Source of the DNA: Kribbella antiqua | GTDB lineage: Bacteria; Actinomycetota; Actinomycetes; Propionibacteriales; Kribbellaceae | Length of the DNA stretch: 64,000 nt | Direction: 5' to 3' | NCBI RefSeq assembly: GCF_004345665.1 | Contig: NZ_SLWR01000002.1 | Location: 434,001 to 498,000 of the forward strand | Shown: positions 26,246 through 33,580 of the stretch, one piece after another | Numbering within the stretch: the stretch's first letter is position 1 | How the letters are laid out: each line of letters starts with the position of its first letter | Notes under the pieces: generated by a model | Database searches by the model: none | Told to the model about the DNA's origin: nothing | The model's input: the letters and a program-made list of their open reading frames with translations, nothing else | Program-made: the position numbers and the translations under genes

Positions 26246-26845
26246 ATGAGTACGTCGGATTTCCTCCGGGTTCGCCCACGCCTGTTCGGGATCGCCTACC
26301 GCATCGTCGGCAACGTCCAGGAGGCCGAAGACGTCGTCCAGGAGGTCTGGCTCCGCTGGCAGCGCACCGACCGGGCCTCGGTCGTCGATCCCGCGGCCTT
26401 CCTCGCGACCATCACCTCCCGGCTCGCGATCAACGTCGTACAGTCCGCTCGCCGGCGGCATGAGACGTACGTCGCTTCCTGGCCGCGCGAGGAGAGCACG
26501 CCCGGCGGTGTCGATCCGCAGGAACGGGCCGAACAGCAGGAGTCCATCGATCACGTCGTACGGCTGCTGCTCGAACGACTGTCGCCGGCCGAGCGGGCGA
26601 CGTACGTACTGCGTGAAGGGTTCGAATACCCGTATCTGCGGATCGCGGAGACGCTGCGGATCGGTGCGCCCACCGCGCGGCAGCTGGTGAAACGGGCCCG
26701 GGACCGGCTCTCCTCCGATCGCTGCAGTCCGTACAGCCCTGCCGCGCACAGCCGCCTCCTGGGCGCGTTGACCTCAGCCGCACGCGCCGGCGAGTTGACC
26801 GGACTCGAGGAGGTTCTCACCGCGGGGCTCGCCGAGGCCAACTGA
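26246..26845 (+). CDS. ECF RNA polymerase sigma factor, SigJ/ECF41-like but C-terminally short
   Basis: 199 residues, ATG at 26246 after TAAGGAG. Region 2 (RPRLFGIAYRIVGNVQEAED, VQEVWLRWQ) and region 4 (LSPAERATYVLREGFEYPY, TARQLVKRARDRL) match the SigJ/ECF41 group. That group normally carries a C-terminal SnoaL-like domain of about 100 residues with a DGGGK motif, giving about 290-330 residues. Here the frame ends shortly after the first helix of that domain (ALTSAARAGELTGLEEVL). The domain that modulates activity is therefore missing. It is divergent from an oxidoreductase gene, a typical ECF41 context. Confidence 0.85.
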   Translation: MSTSDFLRVRPRLFGIAYRIVGNVQEAEDVVQEVWLRWQRTDRASVVDPAAFLATITSRLAINVVQSARRRHETYVASWPREESTPGGVDPQERAEQQESIDHVVRLLLERLSPAERATYVLREGFEYPYLRIAETLRIGAPTARQLVKRARDRLSSDRCSPYSPAAHSRLLGALTSAARAGELTGLEEVLTAGLAEAN

Positions 26846-26928
26846 CCAGGCAGGCACCGTTCCGGTCCGCGAGCATCGGCTGTCGTGCACCGGCGGATGG
26901 CTCTAACCTCTGGTGAGGTGGTGGAGCC

Positions 26929-29670
26929 ATGACGAGCGAGCTTCGCGGTCGGCGTAAGGAATGCGCACGCCTGGACCAGGTTGTCGCCGAGGTGCGGTCG
27001 GGCCGGGGCCAGGTCCTGATCGTTCGTGGTGAGGCAGGGATCGGCAAGACCGCGCTGCTCGACCACCTGGCCTCGCGCGCCGACGGGAGCCGAGTCGCTC
27101 GAGCGTCCGGCGTCGAGTCCGAGATGGAGCTCCCGTACGCCGGTCTGCACCAGCTCTGCGCACCGATGCTCGAACTGGCCGAGCGGCTGCCGCCTCCACA
27201 GCGACAGGCGCTGGCTGTGGCGTTCGGCATGGAGTTCGGAGGGCCGCCGGACAGGTTCCTGGTGGGCGCCGCCGTGTTGAGCTTGCTGTCGGAGGCCTCC
27301 GACAGCAAGCCACTGTTGTGCGTCGTCGACGATGCGCATTGGCTGGACCAGGCCTCGGCGCAGGCGCTGAGCTTCGTCGGCCGGCGTCTGCTCGCGGACC
27401 ACATCGGGCTGGTGTTCGGCGTCCGGGATCCCGCGACCGCGCCCGAGTGGCGTGGTTTCCCGGAGCTGACCGTCGGCGGCCTGGCGGATGCGGACGCCGG
27501 GGCCCTGCTGGAGTCCGTCGTACCTGGGCGGCTGGACGAACCCGTGCGGGATCGGATCGTGGCCGAGACCAGGGGGAATCCGCTCGCTCTGCTGGAGCTC
27601 CCGCGCGGCTTGACCGCGGCCGAACTGGCCGGTGGCTTCGAACGGCCGGATGCCCGGCCACTCGCGAGTCAGATCGAGCAGAACTTCGCTCAACGGGTCG
27701 GACTGCTGCCACCAGAGACACAACAGCTGCTCCTGACCGCCGCAGCCGAGCCGGTCGGTGACGTCCCGCTGCTGTTCCGCGCTCTTGCGGTCCTTGGCGT
27801 CCCGATGAGTGCGGCGGCGAGTGCCCAAGCAGCCGGTCTGATCGAGCTCGGCGCCCGAGTCCGCTTCCGGCACCCGCTGGTGCGATCGGCCGCGTACCGG
27901 GCCGCGACCGCGACTGACCGCCGGGCAGCACATCAGGCCCTGGCCGAGGCGATCGACCCGGGCCTCGATCCCGACCGGCGCGCCTGGCACCACGCCCAGG
28001 CAGCCGACGGGCCCACTGAGGACGTGGCCGCTGAGCTGGTCGCCTCCGCCGACCGGGCGCAGCGCCGCGGCGGTCTTGCCGCCACGGCGGCGTTTCTCCA
28101 GCGAGCGATGGAACTGACCCCTGACCCGGCCACCCGCGCCGGCCGTGCGCTTGCGGCTGCTCAAGCCACCCTTCGCGCCGGTGCCTTCGAGAACGCACTG
28201 AAGCTGCTGGTCAGCGCCGACGACGGACCCGTGGACGACCTGCGCCAGGCCACGGTGAACCTTCTCCGCGCGCAGATCACCTTCGCCTCCGGTCACGGCG
28301 CGGAAGCCGCTCCACTGCTCCTGGACGCCGCCCGCCGATTCGAGCCGCTCGACCAGGACCTCGCCCGCGACACCTATCTGGATGCCTTCACGGCAGCGAT
28401 GTTCGCCGGGCGTCTCGCTCCCGGTTCCCCGCAGACCGAAGTAGCGCGAGCCGCGCGCGCAGCGCCCAAGCCTGTGACCCGGCGCAAGCCCGATCTGCTG
28501 CTCGAGACCCTGGCGGTCACCTTCACCGACGGGTATCCGGCGGCGATCCCACTGGCCAGGACGGCGCTCGCAGCGTTCGCGGACGAGGCAGATCTGGGTG
28601 ACCTGCGCTGGCTTTGGCTGGCATCGCGCACCGCCGTCGACCTGTGGGACGACGAACACTGGGACGTGCTCACCGACCGGCATGTGCGGATGGCGCGCGA
28701 ACTGGGCGATCTCACCGAGCTCCCGCTGGTGCTGAACTCGAGGCTCGTCCTGCACCTGTTCGCCGGAGAGCTCCCGGCGGCCGCCTCGCTGCTCGCCGAG
28801 ATCCGGACGATCGCCGAAGCGACCGGGATCGGCTTGGCACCGTACGGCGCGGTCGGCGCGGCCGTCCTACGCGGCCACCTGGACGAGGCCACGCCACTGA
28901 TCGCGACCGGCATGGACGACGTGCTGGCCCGGGGCGAAGGCGGCGGATTGTCCTTCCTGCACTGGGCGAACGCCGTACTGATGAATGGAAACGGCAGATA
29001 CCAGGAGGCGCTGGTCTCGGCTCAGGCAGCGATCGAGGATCCGAATGACCGCGGCGTCGCCAGCTGGTCCCTGCCCGAGCTGGTCGAGGCGGCGACCCGG
29101 ACCGGGCAGCCCGAACTGGCGTCCGACGCCTTCGACCGGCTGACCGAGATGACCCGGGCCAGCGGCACGGACTGGGCGCTCGGCCTGCTCGCTCGATCGA
29201 CAGCGTTGCTGACGACCGCCGGCCAGGCCGAGTCCTGCTATCAGGAGGCCATCGAACGGCTCGGGCGAACGCGCATCCGCCTGGATCTGGCCAGGACTCA
29301 TCTGCTGTACGGCGAATGGCTCCGCCGGGAGGGACGTCGCCGAGATGCCCGGGCCCAGCTGCGCACAGCGCACGAGCTGCTCGTCGCGGCCGGCGCCGGT
29401 GCGTTCGCCGATCGCGCCCGGCGCGAGCTCGCGGCGACCGGCGAAGCTGTCGACGAAGGGGTCAGCGGCGGAACCGACACCTTGACCGCGCAGGAGGCGC
29501 ACATCGCCGAGCTGGCCGCCGCCGGACTGACCAACGCCGAGATCGGCGCCCAGCTGTTCCTCAGCCGGCACACGATCGAGTGGCACCTGCGCAAGGTCTT
29601 CACCAAGCTCGGCATCACCTCGCGCCGCCAACTGCGCACCCGGACCGGCGATCCCGAGCCGGCCGGCTGA
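26929..29670 (+). CDS. LAL-type LuxR transcriptional regulator with ATPase domain
   Basis: 913 residues. An N-terminal AAA/STAND ATPase has Walker A GEAGIGKTALLDHL (about 36-49) and a Walker B-like LLCVVDDAHWLD (about 128-139). A long alpha-helical, TPR-like sensor region covers about 330-830. The C-terminal LuxR helix-turn-helix is about 850-905 (AGLTNAEIGAQLFLSRHTIE). ATG at 26929 after GGTGGAG. Such regulators respond to an inducer and ATP; the inducer is not evident. It stands alone, 83 bases after the sigma factor gene. Confidence 0.9.
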   Translation: MTSELRGRRKECARLDQVVAEVRSGRGQVLIVRGEAGIGKTALLDHLASRADGSRVARASGVESEMELPYAGLHQLCAPMLELAERLPPPQRQALAVAFGMEFGGPPDRFLVGAAVLSLLSEASDSKPLLCVVDDAHWLDQASAQALSFVGRRLLADHIGLVFGVRDPATAPEWRGFPELTVGGLADADAGALLESVVPGRLDEPVRDRIVAETRGNPLALLELPRGLTAAELAGGFERPDARPLASQIEQNFAQRVGLLPPETQQLLLTAAAEPVGDVPLLFRALAVLGVPMSAAASAQAAGLIELGARVRFRHPLVRSAAYRAATATDRRAAHQALAEAIDPGLDPDRRAWHHAQAADGPTEDVAAELVASADRAQRRGGLAATAAFLQRAMELTPDPATRAGRALAAAQATLRAGAFENALKLLVSADDGPVDDLRQATVNLLRAQITFASGHGAEAAPLLLDAARRFEPLDQDLARDTYLDAFTAAMFAGRLAPGSPQTEVARAARAAPKPVTRRKPDLLLETLAVTFTDGYPAAIPLARTALAAFADEADLGDLRWLWLASRTAVDLWDDEHWDVLTDRHVRMARELGDLTELPLVLNSRLVLHLFAGELPAAASLLAEIRTIAEATGIGLAPYGAVGAAVLRGHLDEATPLIATGMDDVLARGEGGGLSFLHWANAVLMNGNGRYQEALVSAQAAIEDPNDRGVASWSLPELVEAATRTGQPELASDAFDRLTEMTRASGTDWALGLLARSTALLTTAGQAESCYQEAIERLGRTRIRLDLARTHLLYGEWLRREGRRRDARAQLRTAHELLVAAGAGAFADRARRELAATGEAVDEGVSGGTDTLTAQEAHIAELAAAGLTNAEIGAQLFLSRHTIEWHLRKVFTKLGITSRRQLRTRTGDPEPAG

Positions 29671-29747
29671 CAACAAGTTCTGCAAGCAACGCTGCCTCGG
29701 TCAGATATTAGCGTATTCCGCTTTAATCAATCGACCTATTCTGGAAT

Positions 29748-29774
29748 ATGCCACCAAAACCCGGCTCGTGGCAT
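29748..29774 (+). terminator. possible terminator after the LAL regulator
   Basis: ATGCCAC (29748-29754) can pair with GTGGCAT (29768-29774) around a 13-base loop, followed directly by TTT. The hairpin lies 77 bases after the stop in an AT-rich patch. Confidence 0.35.
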
Positions 29775-29798
29775 TTTACCGGATTACCCTGAGTGCTA

Positions 29799-29827
29799 TT
29801 GCCGTTCTTTTGCGATAGGCATACGTT
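29799..29827 (+). promoter_or_regulatory. candidate promoter of the papain-like protease operon
   Basis: TTGCCG (29799-29804), a 17-base spacer and TACGTT (29822-29827) lie in an AT-rich intergenic patch about 67 bases before the protease start codon. Confidence 0.4.
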
Positions 29828-29893
29828 GCTGAACAGGGTGTGCGCCGCGGGGGCCAGTTCGCGGTGCCACCGCGAGCAGCAGGGGGAAATCGT

Positions 29894-31006
29894 ATGGCTG
29901 ACAACGCGCAGCAGTCTCCACAGCCACTGGATCTCACGACCTTGTCGGAGGCCCTGGCAGCAGCAGGTCATCCGTGGGAGATGGCCTACACCTCGATCAC
30001 CGCGCTGACGGAACAAGAACGGCGTATCCGGCTCGGTGTACCACCACGCCCAGAATTGGAGGAAACCGCCGAGGCCGATGCCTCCGCGGCGATGGCAGCA
30101 AAAGCAGAGAATGTCGGTGCGCCGGCCGCGTTCGATGTCCGCAATGTCGGTGGGGTCAGTTACGACTCGCCGGTGAAGGACCAGGGCGGCTGTGGTTCGT
30201 GTGTGGCCTTCGGCTCGGCCGCGGCGACCGAAGTCGTCTTCAAGTACTCGCGCCGTACCACGATGCCGCTGGATCTGTCCGAGGCGCAGCTGTTCTACGT
30301 GTACGCGCGGTCCGAAGGGCGCAACTGCGGTAACGGCTGGTGGCCCGAGCGCGCGCTCACGCACGCCAAAGCCACCGGGGTCACGTTCGAGGACTACTAC
30401 CCCTACACCGCGGGCGACCAGGACGGGAACACCAAGATCAACGCCGACTGGCCCAACCGGGTCGCCAAGGTCGTCGACTTCGCCACCATCTCGGGCAACG
30501 CACTGCAGATGAAGGCGGACATTTCGACGTACGGCGCGGTGACGGCCTGCTTCAACGTGTACGGCGACTTCTTCAGCTACCGCAGCGGCGTCTACCGGCA
30601 CGTCACCGGCAACCTGGCCGGCGGCCACTGCGTCGTCCTGATCGGGTACGACGATGCCCAGTCGTGCTGGATCGCCAGGAACAGCTGGGGAGTCGGCTGG
30701 GGTGACTCCGGCTACTTCCGGATCGCCTACGGCGAATGCGGCATCGAGTCGTTCCAGACCTGCGCGGTCCGCGGCGTCAACCTGCTGGCCTGGCTGCCGA
30801 ACCAGCAAGTCGTCGGCCTCTGGTCCAACGAGTACGACGCGAACATCTGGGTGTACGGGAGCCAGCGCGGCTGGCTGCACCTGGACGGCGCGTCACCGGT
30901 CACCAACCACGCCATGATGTCCGAGCTCGCCGCCGCCAAGGCCCTCGGCCGCCCGGTCGGCCTGTACGAGGACCAGGGCAACGTCAAGCAGATCTACGCC
31001 TGGTAA
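29894..31006 (+). CDS. papain-like cysteine protease (family C1A) with extra C-terminal domain
   Basis: 370 residues, ATG at 29894 after AGGGGGAAA. No signal peptide. An N-terminal stretch (about 1-78) includes ALTEQERRIRLGVPP and may act as a propeptide. The catalytic domain has oxyanion Gln97, Cys103 (QGGCGSCVAFGSA), His245 (GGHCVVLIGYDD) and Asn263 (ARNSWGVGWGDSGYFRI), so it should be active. Residues 306-370 form an extra domain beginning VVGLWSNE and ending QIYAW. A related domain makes up the C-terminal half of the next gene product. The position usually occupied by Trp after the catalytic Cys is Val. Confidence 0.9.
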   Translation: MADNAQQSPQPLDLTTLSEALAAAGHPWEMAYTSITALTEQERRIRLGVPPRPELEETAEADASAAMAAKAENVGAPAAFDVRNVGGVSYDSPVKDQGGCGSCVAFGSAAATEVVFKYSRRTTMPLDLSEAQLFYVYARSEGRNCGNGWWPERALTHAKATGVTFEDYYPYTAGDQDGNTKINADWPNRVAKVVDFATISGNALQMKADISTYGAVTACFNVYGDFFSYRSGVYRHVTGNLAGGHCVVLIGYDDAQSCWIARNSWGVGWGDSGYFRIAYGECGIESFQTCAVRGVNLLAWLPNQQVVGLWSNEYDANIWVYGSQRGWLHLDGASPVTNHAMMSELAAAKALGRPVGLYEDQGNVKQIYAW

Positions 31007-31016
31007 GGAGCCGACC

Positions 31017-31451
31017 ATGGCAAGCACCAATGGGAAGACCGGCGGCCCGACGATGGCCCCGCCGGCGGAGACCAGCAGCACCGCCACCGACACCGCGGGC
31101 GTCACCGCTCCGAGCCAGACCGAGGAACAGTTCGCCTCCGTGATCCAGTCGCTGGACACGGGCTCCGCACCGACGCTCGCCCCACCGACGGCGGGCGAGC
31201 TGGCGGCGGCCGGCGAAGCGGCCGCGGCGACCTGGCACACCAACAAGCGGATCGACGCGCTCTGGTCCATCGACCAGCCGCGCAACGCCTTCATTCATGT
31301 CGTGGATCTCGGCTGGCGAAAGCTCTACAACGGCCGTGACGGCGCCTTCCAGGCGCTCTGTTCGCTGGCCAGTCAGGCCCGCCAGACCAACCGGATCTGC
31401 CACCTCAGAGAAGAAGCCGACGGGATGATCTACGAGATCTATCTCTGGTAG
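31017..31451 (+). CDS. small protein sharing the C-terminal domain of the upstream protease
   Basis: 144 residues, ATG at 31017 after TAAGGAG, 10 bases behind the protease stop. The first 75 residues are low-complexity, rich in Thr, Ala, Pro and Ser. Residues 79-144 align with residues 306-370 of the protease over the full length with one gap: shared LWS, a GW pair at the same offset and a final IYxW; I count about 16 identities in 65. No known family is recognised. It could be a substrate, a regulator or a binding partner competing for the same ligand as the protease tail. Confidence 0.75.
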   Translation: MASTNGKTGGPTMAPPAETSSTATDTAGVTAPSQTEEQFASVIQSLDTGSAPTLAPPTAGELAAAGEAAAATWHTNKRIDALWSIDQPRNAFIHVVDLGWRKLYNGRDGAFQALCSLASQARQTNRICHLREEADGMIYEIYLW

Positions 31452-31466
31452 ACAGACCTCCCTCCA

Positions 31467-31492
31467 GACGGCCCGGCGCACGCCGGGCCGTC
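31467..31492 (+). terminator. terminator after the protease operon
   Basis: A perfect 11-base-pair GC-rich stem (GACGGCCCGGC at 31467-31477 with its complement at 31482-31492) and a 4-base loop begins 16 bases after the stop of the small protein gene. It may serve both converging units. Confidence 0.75.
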
Positions 31493-31515
31493 GCTCGTCC
31501 GCCGTCGTCCTTGAG

Positions 31516-31815
31516 TCAGCCGGCCCGCACGGTGATCCGGCGCTCGTCCAGTGGCTGCGACTCCCATTCCCGGGCCAGCCGCAGTCCCACCGCCCAATCG
31601 CCCGTACGATCGGCCCTCAACTCGAACACGTGGTCGGCTCCCCCACCCGGCGCGGTTTCGCCGGCCGACTCGTACCGATCCCCCAGCAACACCAATCCGG
31701 CCCCGAGTTCGGACACCGACCAGACGTGACCCGAGGTCACCTCCGGCAGCCGCACCACCACGGTGTCTCCGACCGACACCGCAACGTCGCCCGAGCCGAC
31801 CTCTACCTCAGCCAT
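31516..31815 (-). CDS. chagasin-like cysteine protease inhibitor (family I42)
   Basis: 99 residues. I use the ATG at 31815 (MAEVEVGSGDVAVSVGD); the frame continues to 31869. The fold signature of chagasin-type inhibitors is visible: GDTVVVRLPEVTSGHVW (the loop that is NPTTGxxW in chagasin), APGGGADHVFELRA (glycine-rich loop) and LAREWES (RPW loop). These loops insert into the active site of papain-like proteases. No signal peptide is seen, matching the leaderless protease encoded convergently 65 bases away. It is translated 7 bases behind the Rv1733c-like gene. Confidence 0.8.
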   Translation of the reverse strand: MAEVEVGSGDVAVSVGDTVVVRLPEVTSGHVWSVSELGAGLVLLGDRYESAGETAPGGGADHVFELRADRTGDWAVGLRLAREWESQPLDERRITVRAG

Positions 31816-31822
31816 TTCCGCC

Positions 31823-32434
31823 TCAGCTCTCGTGATGCCGCCAGCGTGGCGCGACCTCTTCCCATTCACGGTCGAGGTCCCGGAAGCGATGCCGATCGAA
31901 CCCGCGCAGGGCGAGCCGGGTCAGCCCGTTGAGCACCGTCCACAAGATCAGCGCCGCCATCATCCCCGCCACGCCACCGACCGCGTCGCTCTCGTCCGGC
32001 TGACTCGGCGGCCGCACGATCGCGCCCGAACGATCAAGCCAGATCGTCACTTCATTGCCGCTCTTGGTCCCCAGCGTCACGAGCGCCCAGCCTTCATGCG
32101 GTACGCCGTCCGTGCCCGTCCAGCCGACCCTTGCCGACGCCAGACCCTGGCCCGGGACCGCGCCGCTGAAGCTCTCCGCATCCGCCAGCATGCGCGCCGT
32201 AGTCTCGGTCAGTTGCGCCCGGCGCTGAGCCGCGGCGTCCAGGCTGGCCTCGCGGGCCGCCGCACCGACGGCGACGGCAGCCGGAATCACCAGTACGGCG
32301 ATCAGCGCGGCCACCACGAGGGTCGCCGACTCGAACCGGTCCACCCGGCGGCACAACGGATTCCGGCCGAACCCGAGCCGCCGTGTCAGGCGCCGTACGT
32401 GCGAAGTCCCGTCCATGGTCACCACCGACTTCAT
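31823..32434 (-). CDS. Rv1733c-family membrane protein
   Basis: 203 residues, ATG at 32434 after CCGGAGTGAGA. RNPLCRRVDRFESATLVVA and GTKSGNEVTIWLDRSGAIV match the Rv1733c family known from mycobacteria and other actinobacteria. One membrane helix (about 38-60) lies before an external domain and a second (about 150-172) after it. The function of the family is unknown; Rv1733c belongs to the mycobacterial dormancy regulon. It leads a two-gene operon with the chagasin-like inhibitor. Confidence 0.82.
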   Translation of the reverse strand: MKSVVTMDGTSHVRRLTRRLGFGRNPLCRRVDRFESATLVVAALIAVLVIPAAVAVGAAAREASLDAAAQRRAQLTETTARMLADAESFSGAVPGQGLASARVGWTGTDGVPHEGWALVTLGTKSGNEVTIWLDRSGAIVRPPSQPDESDAVGGVAGMMAALILWTVLNGLTRLALRGFDRHRFRDLDREWEEVAPRWRHHES

Positions 32435-32489
32435 TCTCACTCCGGAGTGCCCCGAGAGCACCAGCCGAAACGCCGAAATAAGAGGTCGC

Positions 32490-32630
32490 GCCAATAGGTG
32501 GCACCGTCGCGAGCGTCGTCCCGCGGATGCTGGGCAAGGCGGAGGAGGGAGGCGGGACGGAGTCCCGTCGACCGACGACAACGCCGCCCAGCGCCCGTGG
32601 GGCGGCGCGCAGCAGGTGGCACCTATTGGC
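32490..32630. repeat. pair of inverted 16-base sites between divergent genes
   Basis: GCCAATAGGTGGCACC at 32490-32505 recurs inverted at 32615-32630, where the complement reads GCCAATAGGTGCCACC (15 of 16 identical). Each copy contains the odd palindrome GGTGGCACC. The copies sit upstream of the Rv1733c-like gene and the nucleoside hydrolase respectively and look like operators of one regulator. Confidence 0.5.
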
Positions 32631-32650
32631 GGGACCTCTAACATGTGCCG

Positions 32651-33580
32651 ATGGCGATTCCGCTCGTACTCGACTGCGATCCCGGGCATGACGACGCGAT
32701 GGCGCTGCTGCTGGCGGTCGCCGATCCGGCGGTCGAACTGCTGGGGGTGACGACGGTCCACGGCAATCAGACGGTCGAGAAGTGCACGCTCAACGCTCGC
32801 CGGGTGCTGTCGCTCGCGCGCGTCTCCGAAGTCCCGGTCGCCCGCGGTGCTGATCGCCCGTTGGTCCGCCCGCTGCGGATCGCCGACGACGTGCACGGTG
32901 AGACTGGGCTGGACGGCCCGCTGTTCACCGACGAGCCAAGGGTGCCTGAGGCAACAACCAGTGCGCATGAGCTGCTGATCGACGTACTGACGCGACAGCC
33001 GGCGACGATCGTGGCCACCGGAGCGTTGACGAACATCGCCCGGCTGCTCGCGGATCGCCCGGACCTGGCCGGCCGGATCGACCAGCTTGTCTGGATGGGT
33101 GGATCCACCGAGCGCGGCAACGTGACGCCGTACGCGGAGGCCAACTGCTTCGTCGATCCCGAGGCGGCCGACCAGGTGCTGCAGTCGGGCATCCCGTTCA
33201 CCATGTGCGGGCTCAACGTCACCCATCAGGCTCTGGTGACAGAGGACGTGCTCAAAGCCTTCGGTCAGATCGGCACGCCGCTGGCACACATCTGCATCGA
33301 ATGGATGACCTTCTTCGCCTCTACCTATCGCCGGCTCTGGGGATTCACCGCGCCGCCGCTCCACGATCCGGTCGCGGTGGCCCGGGTCATCGACCCGTCG
33401 ATAGTCGGCTGCGTCGAAGCCAACGTCGTCATCGAAACCGCCGGCGAGTGGACCGCCGGCGCGACCGCGGTCGACCTGCATCACTACACCGGACGCGCAC
33501 CCAATGCCCGCGTCGCGGTGGAACTCGACCGTACGGCGTTCTGGGCCAAGCTGGTCGACGCGGTGAAACTCATCGGCTAG
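32651..33580 (+). CDS. nucleoside hydrolase (inosine-uridine preferring type)
   Basis: 309 residues. The ATG at 32651 is used; a GTG two codons upstream at 32645 is equally possible since the ribosome site is weak. The calcium-binding DCDPGHDDA motif is at the N-terminus, and HDPVAVARVI near residue 240 carries the catalytic histidine. The middle calcium-site segment reads TMCGLNVTHQ, with Asn where many homologues have Asp. It hydrolyses ribonucleosides to base and ribose. It converges with, and overlaps by 11 bases, the FAD/Fe-S dehydrogenase gene. Confidence 0.88.
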   Translation: MAIPLVLDCDPGHDDAMALLLAVADPAVELLGVTTVHGNQTVEKCTLNARRVLSLARVSEVPVARGADRPLVRPLRIADDVHGETGLDGPLFTDEPRVPEATTSAHELLIDVLTRQPATIVATGALTNIARLLADRPDLAGRIDQLVWMGGSTERGNVTPYAEANCFVDPEAADQVLQSGIPFTMCGLNVTHQALVTEDVLKAFGQIGTPLAHICIEWMTFFASTYRRLWGFTAPPLHDPVAVARVIDPSIVGCVEANVVIETAGEWTAGATAVDLHHYTGRAPNARVAVELDRTAFWAKLVDAVKLIG

